Source: Campylobacterota bacterium (GTDB taxonomy: Bacteria > Campylobacterota > Campylobacteria > Campylobacterales > Sulfurovaceae). From it: DNA of 5,131 bases. This document shows, piece by piece, positions 1-5,131 of the stretch (the first letter of the stretch is position 1; the number at the start of each line of letters is the position of its first letter). The notes beneath the pieces are model-generated. The model was not told the DNA's origin. It saw only the letters and a list, made by a program, of their open reading frames with translations, and did not search any database. The position numbers and the translations under genes were made by a program. Location: the NCBI GenBank assembly GCA_011372825.1, contig DSAK01000044.1, positions 1 to 5,131 of the forward strand, written 5' to 3'.

Positions 1-47
1 CCACCGCTTAGAGAGTTTATGAGGATGGATAGTTTATATTTTTTCAT
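1..47 (-). CDS. Start of a third GT4-type glycosyltransferase (cut by left edge)
   Basis: An ATG at 47-45 opens a frame that reads MKKYKLSILINSLSGG and continues past the left edge. A Lys-rich start, a short beta strand (LSILINSL) and then Ser-Gly-Gly is the usual N-terminus of GT4 (GT-B fold) glycosyltransferases, where the glycine loop contacts the sugar nucleotide or acceptor. It closely resembles the start of the intact glycosyltransferase at 2474-3562 (VTFLISSLSGGGAE). The ATG lies one base after the stop codon of the preceding glycosyltransferase, so the two are almost certainly in one operon and probably translationally coupled; an AAGAGG lies about 13 bases upstream, rather far for a ribosome site. 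Only 16 codons are visible, so the donor and acceptor sugars cannot be guessed. Confidence 0.72.
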   Translation of the reverse strand, partial: MKKYKLSILINSLSG

Positions 48-48
48 A

Positions 49-1139
49 TTAGTTTAAATACCTCTTGCCCATACTAGGCACACTAAACTCAAAAGCTCTA
101 TTTTTAGCTTTTAAAATTCTCTCTTTATCTACATTAGCAATATTGCTAACTATTGCATTAGCAAGTTTCCCTACATCATCCACAGGTACCAGATCTCCAA
201 ACTCTCCGCTATTTAGTATCATCTTTGGTCCTCCAGAGCAGTCGATGCATACCACAGGGGTTTCACACGCCATGGCTTCTACTATCACATTGCCAAAACC
301 CTCCCAGCTAGAACTTAGTACAAATAGGTCTGCATTTTTATAGCATGGGTGTGGATTTGCTTGAAATTTTATAATCTGCATATACTCTACTATTTGCAAG
401 TTTTGAGCTAAACTCATGAGACTATCATACTCTTTACCCTCACCAAGTATGATGAGTCTTAATCTCTCATCTTGCCTCAAAGTATTTGCAAATGCGTTTA
501 GCAACAAAGTTTGATTTTTTTGCTTATGCAATCTTCCCACATTTAAAATAGTCTTGATTGATTCATCTTCAAACCACTCATGTGAGACTTTTTCTAGCAT
601 GGGCATTTCTATGTTTGGTGGCAGTACTGGATTGCCTACAACATGACACTGAGTGTCTATTGCTATCTTGTTAGCTATCAAGTCTTTTTTTGTATCATCT
701 GAATTGGCTATTATTTTATCCGCCTTTCTATATGCTAGTCGAATCAAGCTTTTATAAAGATCTTGCTTGATAGTTGGCATAGCAACTATCGCATCCATAG
801 TATTAGCTTCCCTAAAGATTATTTTAGAGTTTATGAAAAATGCTGATAAACCTACAAATATATTTGCATCTCTTATCACTGACAGAGCAATATATGGCTG
901 TGAGATTTCGAGTGCTTTTAAAAGCTTGAAAAAACATACCTTGCTCGTGAGTTCAAAATAGTGACTTTTATTTTCTCTAAGACTTGGGATAGGTAGGATC
1001 CCGTGTCTTTAAATGCTATGATCTCTACATCGTACTGCTCAGCGTAGTAGTTTGCAAGGTTTACAGCAATTCTCTCTGCTCCTCCGCCCTTGAATGATGG
1101 GAATATGATGGCTATTTTTTGTTTTTTTCTCTTACTCAT
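49..1139 (-). pseudogene. GT4 family glycosyltransferase, split by a one-base frameshift
   Basis: Two overlapping frames together make one GT4 (GT-B fold) glycosyltransferase. The 5' part (down to a TAA at 920-918) reads MSKRKKQKIAIIFPSFKGGG and continues AER, the N-terminal glycine-loop motif. The 3' part holds the donor-binding half: NVGRLHKQKNQ with the conserved Arg and Lys, the EX7E motif EGFGNVIVE (Glu codons at 303-301 and 279-277), then a GGP loop. The frames join at a run of six T (coding strand; window 929-934). One more T gives YVFFKLLKALEISQPYIALS, with no stop and a total of 363 residues, normal for the family. I prefer ATG 1139 over the in-frame GTG at 1172, because the family starts just before the first strand and the GTG has no ribosome site. 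The glycine-loop acid usual after GGP is Met here (GGPKMIL). Either a real or phase-variable mutation or a sequencing error; if intact it would be a cytoplasmic-face glycan assembly enzyme. Confidence 0.85.
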
Positions 1140-1172
1140 TTCTTCAAAGATTCTGATTAATGGTTTTTGCAC

Positions 1173-1232
1173 TTATTTAGTTAAACGCAAAATTTTAAGC
1201 CTGCTCATCCCAAAAACTTTACTCTCCCCTTG
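1173..1232 (-). other. Short spacer with a possible gene-tail remnant
   Basis: Between the toxin stop codon and the split glycosyltransferase there is a short stretch that stays open in the toxin frame and reads QGESKVFGMSRLKILRLTK before a TAA at 1175-1173. Its basic, Leu-rich composition looks like the C-terminal tail of another protein, but it is too short to identify. A purine-rich AAGGGGAGAG lies just after the toxin stop, too far from any credible start to act as its ribosome site. No terminator-like hairpin with a U tract is visible, so transcription probably continues from the toxin into the glycosyltransferase. Confidence 0.25.
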
Positions 1233-1871
1233 TTAGTAGCTATTAACCCCTTTACAACTTTTTCTCAAAAAATCTCTTATTTTTTGTTTAGTGATTTTTT
1301 CTTTTGGTTGCAAATATGTGATATCATCATCTTTTACATCATCTATATAAACCAATCCTACAACAAAGAGTTTAAATGTAATCCCCTCTACAATATTTTC
1401 ATTCACTTTAAATATTTGCTTCAAACTCATCACATCTTTTGATAAACAATATAAATCATAATAATCTCTATACTTAGCTCTTAAAAAAAGTGCATTTACT
1501 TTCATAGCTGCTACTTGTTCAAGTGTTGCTAAATGAAAGTTGCTCTTACTTGTAGGGGTTAAAAATTTCCATTTTGCATTGAAAAAAGTAACCTTCACAC
1601 CATCAAGAAGCAGGTCTATCTGCCCATCTGTAGTATTGAGTATCTCTTTTTTTTCAAATCGTTTTACGTATTCTAAAATCTCTTTAATATCAAAATCATC
1701 ATCAAAGGTGAAAAAATCCAAGTCTTCGCTTTTGCGATGACAAAGATGTAGCGTCAAAATACTTCCCCCTACAAGAACATATTTATTTAAAAACGAACAA
1801 CTTTCTACCATTTGAAGCAAGAGGGACTTTGTCTTAGGAAGCAAGCAGTTTAAGTTTTTCAAGTCTTCCAT
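1233..1871 (-). CDS. AbiEii/MenT-like nucleotidyltransferase toxin
   Basis: This 212-residue protein belongs to the AbiEii/AbiGii (DUF1814-like) branch of the DNA polymerase beta-type nucleotidyltransferases. The active-site signature is complete: VGGSILTLHLCHRKSEDLDF at residues 34-53, giving the GG-S loop (35-37), HR-x-S (45-48) and the metal-binding Asp50 and Asp52. A second conserved block, AAMKVNALFLRAKYRDYYDLY (about 121-141), supplies the Lys and the R-x-K-x-RD-x-x-D motif typical of the family. Known members (AbiEii, mycobacterial MenT) block growth by adding nucleotides, in MenT3 to tRNA 3' ends, and are paired with an antitoxin. It is shorter than AbiEii itself (about 300 residues), like many compact relatives. 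The start ATG is backed by AAAGGG seven bases upstream. It begins 38 bases inside the preceding small gene, so its translation is probably coupled to that gene. The target here is not known. Confidence 0.86.
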   Translation of the reverse strand: MEDLKNLNCLLPKTKSLLLQMVESCSFLNKYVLVGGSILTLHLCHRKSEDLDFFTFDDDFDIKEILEYVKRFEKKEILNTTDGQIDLLLDGVKVTFFNAKWKFLTPTSKSNFHLATLEQVAAMKVNALFLRAKYRDYYDLYCLSKDVMSLKQIFKVNENIVEGITFKLFVVGLVYIDDVKDDDITYLQPKEKITKQKIRDFLRKSCKGVNSY

Positions 1872-2173
1872 TTTTCAGCCCTTTAAAATAATCACTCTCA
1901 ACATTCATTTTAAAAAACACTCTAGCGATCATAAGATTAGTTTTTATAAATGTTTTGTCGCTTTTGAGCTTCTCCTCCCATACATTTTTTACTTTTTTGA
2001 TACCAAAGAGTTCAAGGCATTTTGCTATATCATCAAAATCTGCATATTTGAGTGTATACTCTATAAGTAATTTTTCACCAAACTCTTCATAGCTTATCTC
2101 TTTGCTATAGCTCCAAAAAATCCCTTTATTTTTTAAATACTCAAAAAGTTTTACTTTTTATTTTTAGCATCAT
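1834..2173 (-). pseudogene. Small antitoxin-position protein, frame broken near its start
   Basis: The minus strand carries an open frame from just after a TAA at 2160-2158 to a TAA at 1836-1834, reading KVKLFEYLKNKGIFWSYSKE at its start, then a Lys/Glu-rich helical protein with the segments LLIEYTLKYADFDDIAKCLE and FGIKKVKNVWEEKLKSDKTF. No usable start codon exists in that frame. A well-placed AAGG plus tandem ATGs lie at 2173 and 2170 in another frame; removing one A from the run at 2155-2159 joins them (MMLKIKVKLFEYLK) and gives about 112 residues. The FWSY followed by a helical region with 'YADFDDIAKCLELFG' resembles, in my recollection, the DUF6922-like small proteins that often precede nucleotidyltransferase toxins; this family call is tentative. 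It overlaps the toxin by 38 bases and is the natural antitoxin candidate. As given, a full-length product is not expected, unless the extra base is a sequencing error. Confidence 0.68.
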
Positions 2174-2183
2174 TAAGCCTTTT
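2174..2183 (-). promoter_or_regulatory. Ribosome binding site AAGG that fixes the antitoxin-gene start
   Basis: The minus strand reads AAAAAAGG followed by CTTA and then two consecutive ATGs (2173 and 2170). The AAGG lies 4 bases before the first ATG and 7 before the second, so the second may be the better start. This site is why I place the gene start here even though the frame must shift within the first seven codons to reach the main coding region. Confidence 0.5.
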
Positions 2184-2191
2184 TTCTTATT

Positions 2192-2197
2192 ATTATA
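2192..2197 (-). promoter_or_regulatory. -10 box (TATAAT) just upstream of the antitoxin-position gene
   Basis: A perfect TATAAT on the minus strand sits 18 bases before the tandem ATG pair at 2173, with TTGAC directly in front of it. The hexamer 17 bases upstream (ATTTCT) is a poor -35, but Campylobacterota sigma-70 promoters often lack a clear -35. Initiation here would give a leader of only about 10 bases that still includes the AAGG ribosome site. It would be a second, downstream promoter of the toxin-antitoxin pair, after the one at 2297-2324. Confidence 0.45.
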
Positions 2198-2203
2198 GTC
2201 AAT

Positions 2204-2284
2204 CTAGAATTTACAGAAATTATTTTGCACTATCCCATAAAACCTACAAATATCAAAAAAATTACTACGATCTTCATTTTTCAT
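2204..2284 (-). CDS. Possible 26-residue leader peptide
   Basis: An ATG at 2284, 7 bases after an AGG and 12 bases after a TATAAT, opens a 26-codon frame that begins MKNEDRSNFFDICRFYGIVQ and ends with TAG at 2206-2204. It sits between the palindromic promoter and the toxin-antitoxin genes. A second ATG 7 bases downstream, in another frame (2277-2230), encodes the 15-residue hydrophobic peptide MKIVVIFLIFVGFMG and then TAG; that looks like the start of a signal peptide, and the codons after the TAG begin with Cys-Lys. Only one of the two, at most, is likely to be real. They could be a leader peptide, a stub of a lost lipoprotein gene, or chance. No homology is recognised. Confidence 0.22.
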   Translation of the reverse strand: MKNEDRSNFFDICRFYGIVQNNFCKF

Positions 2285-2296
2285 CTTTTTACCTGC

Positions 2297-2324
2297 ATTA
2301 TATCAACTTGTTACTAAGTAGCAA
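2297..2324 (-). promoter_or_regulatory. Sigma-70-type promoter upstream of the toxin-antitoxin module
   Basis: The minus strand carries TTGCTA (2324-2319), a 16-base spacer and a perfect TATAAT (2302-2297). Transcription would start near 2290 and run through the short ORFs into the antitoxin-position gene and toxin. This is the best promoter match seen in the window. Most of it lies inside a 31-base imperfect palindrome, so it is probably under repressor control. Confidence 0.6.
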
Positions 2325-2331
2325 TTTGATA
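2301..2331. promoter_or_regulatory. 31-base imperfect palindrome, candidate operator
   Basis: On the plus strand the left arm is TATCAAcTTGTTACT (2301-2315), the centre is A2316 and the right arm is AGTAGCAAtTTGATA (2317-2331). Thirteen of 15 symmetrical positions are complementary; the exceptions are 2307/2325 and 2311/2321. It covers the -35 box, the spacer and the edge of the -10 box of the promoter read on the minus strand, so a protein bound here would block RNA polymerase. Autoregulation through inverted repeats is known for AbiE-type and other toxin-antitoxin operons; which protein binds here is unknown. No U-tract follows on either strand, so it is not an intrinsic terminator. Confidence 0.6.
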
Positions 2332-2473
2332 AAATCAAAACCGCATCTCTTTGCTGTAATCTCCCTTTTTCAAATCCAATCTTACATCTTTTTTATCCTA
2401 GCCATCTATACTGGCTTATTGTGATGCCTTAAGTGCCACAATATCTACTGTTTGCTTGCTTGAGGTGGATAGT
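2332..2473. other. Intergenic stretch with two hairpins; no firm gene
   Basis: Between the glycosyltransferase stop and the palindromic promoter there is no credible gene. Two adjacent inverted repeats lie just downstream of the glycosyltransferase: AGCCA/TGGCT around a 7-base loop at 2400-2416, and TATTGTG/CACAATA at 2417-2423 and 2437-2443. Neither is followed by a run of T on the minus strand, so they are not classical terminators. One minus-strand frame (2397-2335) reads DKKDVRLDLKKGDYSKEMRF then TGA, which is protein-like and could be the tail of a lost gene, but it is only 20 codons long and preceded by stops. No tRNA, CRISPR or mobile-element end is seen. Confidence 0.35.
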
Positions 2474-3562
2474 CTAGCTATCTAGCAACTCCTCCCATCT
2501 ATCTAATGCAATGCTCAAGCTAAATTTCTGAGCACTCTTTGCCACTTCATATCTATCCCACTTTTTATTTGCCGCTTCTTTCATTTTATTTTCTAACTCT
2601 TTTATATTTTGATACTCTACCAAATATCCATTAACCCCATCTTGCACTATCTCTTTTACACCGCCTGGAGAGTCAAATGCTACCACAGGAGTACCAAGAA
2701 CGATAGATTCTATAAGCACATTGGGAAAGCCTTCGTACAGTGAAGTCAAAAGCGTAGCATCTGCTTTTGCATAGTATGGCAACACATCTTTTTGAAACCC
2801 TTCAAAATCAACTCTATTGGCTAAACCAAGACTTTTTGCAAAGTTTTTAAGCTCCAACTCCAAACTACCCTTGCCCACTATTTTAAGTCTCATATGGGGT
2901 AGTTCTGATGCTACACCTGCAAAGGCTTCTATGGCATAGCGAAATGCTTTAACTCTCTCCAACCTACCAATACAGAGAAAATATCCCTCTTTTTGATCTT
3001 CTATGCCATGTAGATTTACATAATTTTGCACTATTTCATTTACAGGGTTGTAGATGACACTAGTTTTTTCTTTATCTAGCTCATATACTTCCAATAGGTC
3101 TACTCTCATAGCTTCACACTGGTTGACTATGTGATCTACCTTGGTATAAAACCTATCGATAAACGCTCTTACGATATACCTATACCATATGCCACTTGCA
3201 AGTTCTCTTTTTTGTGAAAGAATACTGATGTTTCTAGCTATGAGCCTAAACTTATCTTGACTTAGCAACCGCACCAACACCATCATCACCGCCAGTTCAT
3301 AGTTAAATACTACCATTTGAGTTGGCTTTTGTGTTTGGATATATTTTCTAAGCTTACCAAAAGAGTATCTAGCGTTATTTACGCCTAGTGCTAGCAAATC
3401 TACCTGCTTGCTTACTCTGTCGTGATATGCTGAGTTTTTCATATGAAGTACCAGCAAAGTTACCTGCCACCCTCTACTAGCCAATCCATTGGCGATATTC
3501 ACACACACCGCCTCAGCACCACCACCACTTAGTGAGCTTATTAGAAAAGTTACTTTATTCAC
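2474..3562 (-). CDS. GT4 family glycosyltransferase, intact
   Basis: A complete GT-B fold, GT4-family glycosyltransferase (PF13439/PF00534 type). The N-terminal half begins NKVTFLISSLSGGGAEAVCV, with the glycine loop that starts nearly all family members. The donor-binding half contains CIGRLERVKAF (conserved Arg and Lys) and SLYEGFPNVLIESIVLGTPV with the EX7E pair, followed by the DSPGGVKEI loop. Length is 362 residues from the chosen start, normal for the family. I prefer GTG at 3562 (Met-Asn-Lys-Val-Thr) because AGGGTGGA sits just before it; the ATG at 3586 adds eight residues and has no ribosome site. No transmembrane segment is apparent, so it would act at the cytoplasmic membrane face, adding a sugar to a lipid-linked glycan. 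It resembles the split glycosyltransferase at 49-1139 in layout but the two are clearly diverged. Donor and acceptor cannot be told from the sequence. Confidence 0.92.
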   Translation of the reverse strand: MNKVTFLISSLSGGGAEAVCVNIANGLASRGWQVTLLVLHMKNSAYHDRVSKQVDLLALGVNNARYSFGKLRKYIQTQKPTQMVVFNYELAVMMVLVRLLSQDKFRLIARNISILSQKRELASGIWYRYIVRAFIDRFYTKVDHIVNQCEAMRVDLLEVYELDKEKTSVIYNPVNEIVQNYVNLHGIEDQKEGYFLCIGRLERVKAFRYAIEAFAGVASELPHMRLKIVGKGSLELELKNFAKSLGLANRVDFEGFQKDVLPYYAKADATLLTSLYEGFPNVLIESIVLGTPVVAFDSPGGVKEIVQDGVNGYLVEYQNIKELENKMKEAANKKWDRYEVAKSAQKFSLSIALDRWEELLDS

Positions 3563-3591
3563 TACATCCACCCTAATATTTGTCATATTCG

Positions 3592-3814
3592 CTAAAATTT
3601 TTTATCTAATCTTTTAGAAAAATCACAAAGCTCAGCTACGGCATACATTTTATTTTTATCCTTACAAGTTTCCAGCTCCCAAGCTATTTGCTTGCAAAAA
3701 TAGGCACTTACAGCTCATCATTGCTATCACTTTTATCTTCTCTTTTGTAAGGCTTAATTTTTTGACAGAAACTCCCTGTATTGGCACTCCACATAAACTT
3801 AAATTTAACATCAT
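3592..3814 (-). pseudogene. Broken coding remnant upstream of the glycosyltransferase
   Basis: The minus strand here is protein-like in two successive frames. From 3714 to the TAG at 3594-3592 a 40-codon frame has no start codon near its beginning and ends with WELETCKDKNKMYAVAELCD, then FSKRLDKKF, which looks like a genuine helical C-terminus. Before it, another frame opens at ATG 3814 (overlapping the stop of the 216-residue gene as ATGA) and runs 50 codons to 3662, including GVSVKKLSLTKEKIKVIAMM. A single indel near 3700 would join the two. The most likely reading is the 3' end of a lost gene of the glycan operon, broken further by a frameshift; the alternative is a small coupled gene at 3814-3662. 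No family is recognised. Confidence 0.38.
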
Positions 3815-4461
3815 GAATTTCTTAAAACATCCACTACAAAATCTATCCTCATACTATTTTCACGACTCAAACTTTGCTTTACAATGATTGGGATGTATTG
3901 TCTTCCCAAGGTTATAGTTTGAAGTTCTGCTAAAAAGTTTTTATCACCATTTTGATTATAAGTTTTAAAAGCATTTACAAGATTTATTTCACTAGTTACT
4001 GACTGAGCAGATGTTGAGATTGCCTCATTTTGACAGCAAATAAAACCAACAGTAAATATCTTAAAATCATCATATTCATGGTCATGGTTATTAATAAGCA
4101 TAAATACCGATATGTGAGATAGACTCTCTTTAAACTTATCTCGACAATGAATAAGGTTTTCAATGGTTAAAGTAGATTTTAATTCAACCATTATTATATA
4201 CAATTTTTTGTTTTTTCTATCCATATACAATATCGTAGCTTCTGATTTTTTACCATCTGATCTTAGCTCTTTTTCTCCATTTTCATTTTCAAATATCCAA
4301 CACTCCTGTGTTGGGATATTGTCTATCGTTACTTTTTGAAGCGTAGCATTTGAAGAGGTTTCTAAGATATCTAAAGAGGATGATAAATTCTCGTTTAATA
4401 TTCTCAAACTCTTAAAATGTACTTGAACCCTTTTTCGTAAATGATTTAATTTGATTGCCAT
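3811..4461 (-). CDS. Partner of the AAA ATPase, possible PD-(D/E)XK-like protein
   Basis: A 216-residue soluble protein with no signal peptide or membrane segment. I do not recognise a named family. The centre, KKSEATILYMDRKNKKLYII followed by MVELKST (residues 71-97), has the pattern of a PD-(D/E)XK nuclease core: an acidic residue (Glu74) on a strand, a short turn, then a hydrophobic strand ending Glu93-Leu-Lys95, followed by a helix (IENLIHCRDKFKESLSH) and a strand (SVFMLIN). Glu replaces the usual Asp at the first position, so activity is not assured. The basic N-terminus (HLRKRVQVHFK) could contact nucleic acid. Its ATG lies 16 bases inside the end of the ATPase gene, so the two are co-translated and most likely act together as an ATPase plus effector, as in many anti-phage pairs. 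Nuclease function is inference from the pattern only. Confidence 0.72.
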   Translation of the reverse strand: MAIKLNHLRKRVQVHFKSLRILNENLSSSLDILETSSNATLQKVTIDNIPTQECWIFENENGEKELRSDGKKSEATILYMDRKNKKLYIIMVELKSTLTIENLIHCRDKFKESLSHISVFMLINNHDHEYDDFKIFTVGFICCQNEAISTSAQSVTSEINLVNAFKTYNQNGDKNFLAELQTITLGRQYIPIIVKQSLSRENSMRIDFVVDVLRNS

Positions 4462-5131
4462 TGTTCATACAGCTTCATATTGATTTCATTTGATAGTGAT
4501 GCTATTTGATTTTCTATCTCAAGAAAATCCTTAAACACCACCCCATATTCCTCTATAGTGTAGTGTTTAACCTGCTCTCCGTCAAAAAAACAAATTTCTA
4601 TATCTTTAATATTTAAAGAACTACTTAAATGCTCACTTTGGATTTTTGCTTTATTCTCATCAGTGAGCTGAGCATAGTTGATATAGTTATTTATTATTTT
4701 AGTGAGCAATGTACTGTGTGTAGTAAGAAGTAGTTTATTGTTTTGACTTGCAAACTCTATCAATATGCTCATCAAGTCATACTGATTTTTTGGATGAAGA
4801 TTTTCCTCTGGTTCATCAAGTATCAAGAAATTTTTTTCTTTACTTTTTATCCAATATTTAAAATACAAATAAAGTGTTGCAAGTTGATTTGTATTTGAAG
4901 AGACCAAAAACATCGGAAGTTCAGAGTTGCTACCACTTATATTGAGATTAAGCTCTTTTTGACCTATTTGGTTTGACTTTATGCCTATTTTCCCACCTAA
5001 AAGTTTTTCAATCATCGCTAAAAACTTCTCAAAATCTTTATTTACTATACTATCTTGTTTTAGATCCATCATTTTAGTTATCAGTTCATTCATTGGCAAA
5101 GTATACGATGGTTTGTATTGCTCAATAATAC
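4446..5131 (-). CDS. ABC/OLD-like AAA ATPase, C-terminal part (cut by right edge)
   Basis: The frame is open to the right edge (upstream of the TTG at 5099 it reads IIEQYKPSYT), so this is the C-terminal part of a larger protein; the Walker A half lies outside the window. Visible in order are an ABC-signature-like segment, FLVSSNTNQLATLYLYFKYW, then Walker B with the catalytic acid and D-loop region, FLILDEPEENLHPKNQYDLM, then the H-loop in LLLTTHSTLL. The last 60 residues (DIEICFFDGEQVKHYTIEEY onwards) match the usual end of AAA_15/AAA_21-type ATPases that have DEPExNLHP and THS. Such proteins occur in Rloc-, Septu-, PARIS- and OLD-type defence systems, usually with a separate effector. No TOPRIM domain follows, which excludes a standard OLD/GajA layout. 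The overlapping 216-residue gene is the evident partner. Stop TAA at 4448-4446. Confidence 0.85.
   Translation of the reverse strand, partial: IIEQYKPSYTLPMNELITKMMDLKQDSIVNKDFEKFLAMIEKLLGGKIGIKSNQIGQKELNLNISGSNSELPMFLVSSNTNQLATLYLYFKYWIKSKEKNFLILDEPEENLHPKNQYDLMSILIEFASQNNKLLLTTHSTLLTKIINNYINYAQLTDENKAKIQSEHLSSSLNIKDIEICFFDGEQVKHYTIEEYGVVFKDFLEIENQIASLSNEINMKLYEQWQSN

Noticed and set aside
21..33. Similarity of GAGGATGGATAGT here to GAGGTGGATAGT at 2462-2473, as a possible direct repeat
   Set aside because: The match is only 12 of 13 bases with one gap, and the copy at 21-33 lies within a normal coding start (Lys-Leu-Ser-Ile-Leu), so chance is sufficient.
918..1172. A separate 84-residue gene starting at GTG 1172
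   Set aside because: It contains only the N-terminal glycine-loop part of a GT4 enzyme and continues into the next frame with one base; it is half of a split gene. The GTG has no ribosome site, and ATG 1139 fits the family start better.
1230..1442. Open frame on the plus strand opposite the toxin gene
   Set aside because: It lies wholly antisense to a gene with clear nucleotidyltransferase motifs, has a Phe/Ile/Tyr-rich composition typical of the complement of an AT-rich gene, and shows no ribosome site or motif. The same holds for the plus-strand frames at 65-343, 767-961 and 1540-1740.
2400..2443. Rho-independent terminator after the intact glycosyltransferase
   Set aside because: The stems are short and A/T-rich, and on the minus strand they are followed by AGGATAAAAAAG, not by a run of T.
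3811..5131. Gabija, PARIS or Septu system
   Set aside because: The ATPase ends after the H-loop region without a TOPRIM domain, the partner has no helicase, HNH or TOPRIM-type motif that I can see, and the N-terminal ATPase half is outside the window, so a named system cannot be supported.
1..5131. CRISPR array, tRNA gene, insertion sequence or integrase
   Set aside because: No regularly spaced repeat, cloverleaf-like stretch, transposase motif or terminal inverted repeat was seen on reading the spacers on both strands.

Overview
This window is AT-rich (about one third G+C by eye), and every credible gene lies on the minus strand. AT-rich Lys/Phe/Ile-heavy proteins, short spacings and GT4 glycosyltransferases starting with an SGGGAE-type motif suggest a Campylobacterota-type genome (Sulfurimonas/Sulfuricurvum/Campylobacter relatives). 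This is inference; there is no rRNA or other taxonomic marker in the window. It reads as an accessory part of a surface-glycan locus into which defence or toxin-antitoxin genes have been placed.

In the direction of transcription (right to left), the order is as follows. (1) 5131-4446: the C-terminal part of an ABC/OLD-like AAA ATPase that runs off the right edge. (2) 4461-3811: a 216-residue protein overlapping it by 16 bases, with a possible PD-(D/E)XK-like core, so the pair looks like a two-gene defence operon. (3) 3814-3592: protein-like but broken sequence, probably the tail of a lost gene. (4) 3562-2474: an intact GT4 glycosyltransferase. (5) 2473-2174: 300 bases without a firm gene, holding a good promoter embedded in a 31-base imperfect palindrome, plus micro-ORFs. 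(6) 2173-1834: a small antitoxin-position gene with a broken reading frame near its start. (7) 1871-1233: an AbiEii/MenT-like nucleotidyltransferase toxin that overlaps (6). (8) 1139-49: a GT4 glycosyltransferase split by a one-base frameshift. (9) 47-1: the first 16 codons of another glycosyltransferase, one base after (8), running off the left edge.

The glycosyltransferases probably add successive sugars to a lipid-linked or surface polysaccharide. The ATPase/nuclease-like pair and the nucleotidyltransferase module appear to be cargo between them. Gene-tail-like fragments sit directly upstream of two of the glycosyltransferases, which would fit replacement of glycan genes by defence cassettes. 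Both broken frames can be repaired by one base in an A/T run, so sequencing error must be excluded before calling them pseudogenes.
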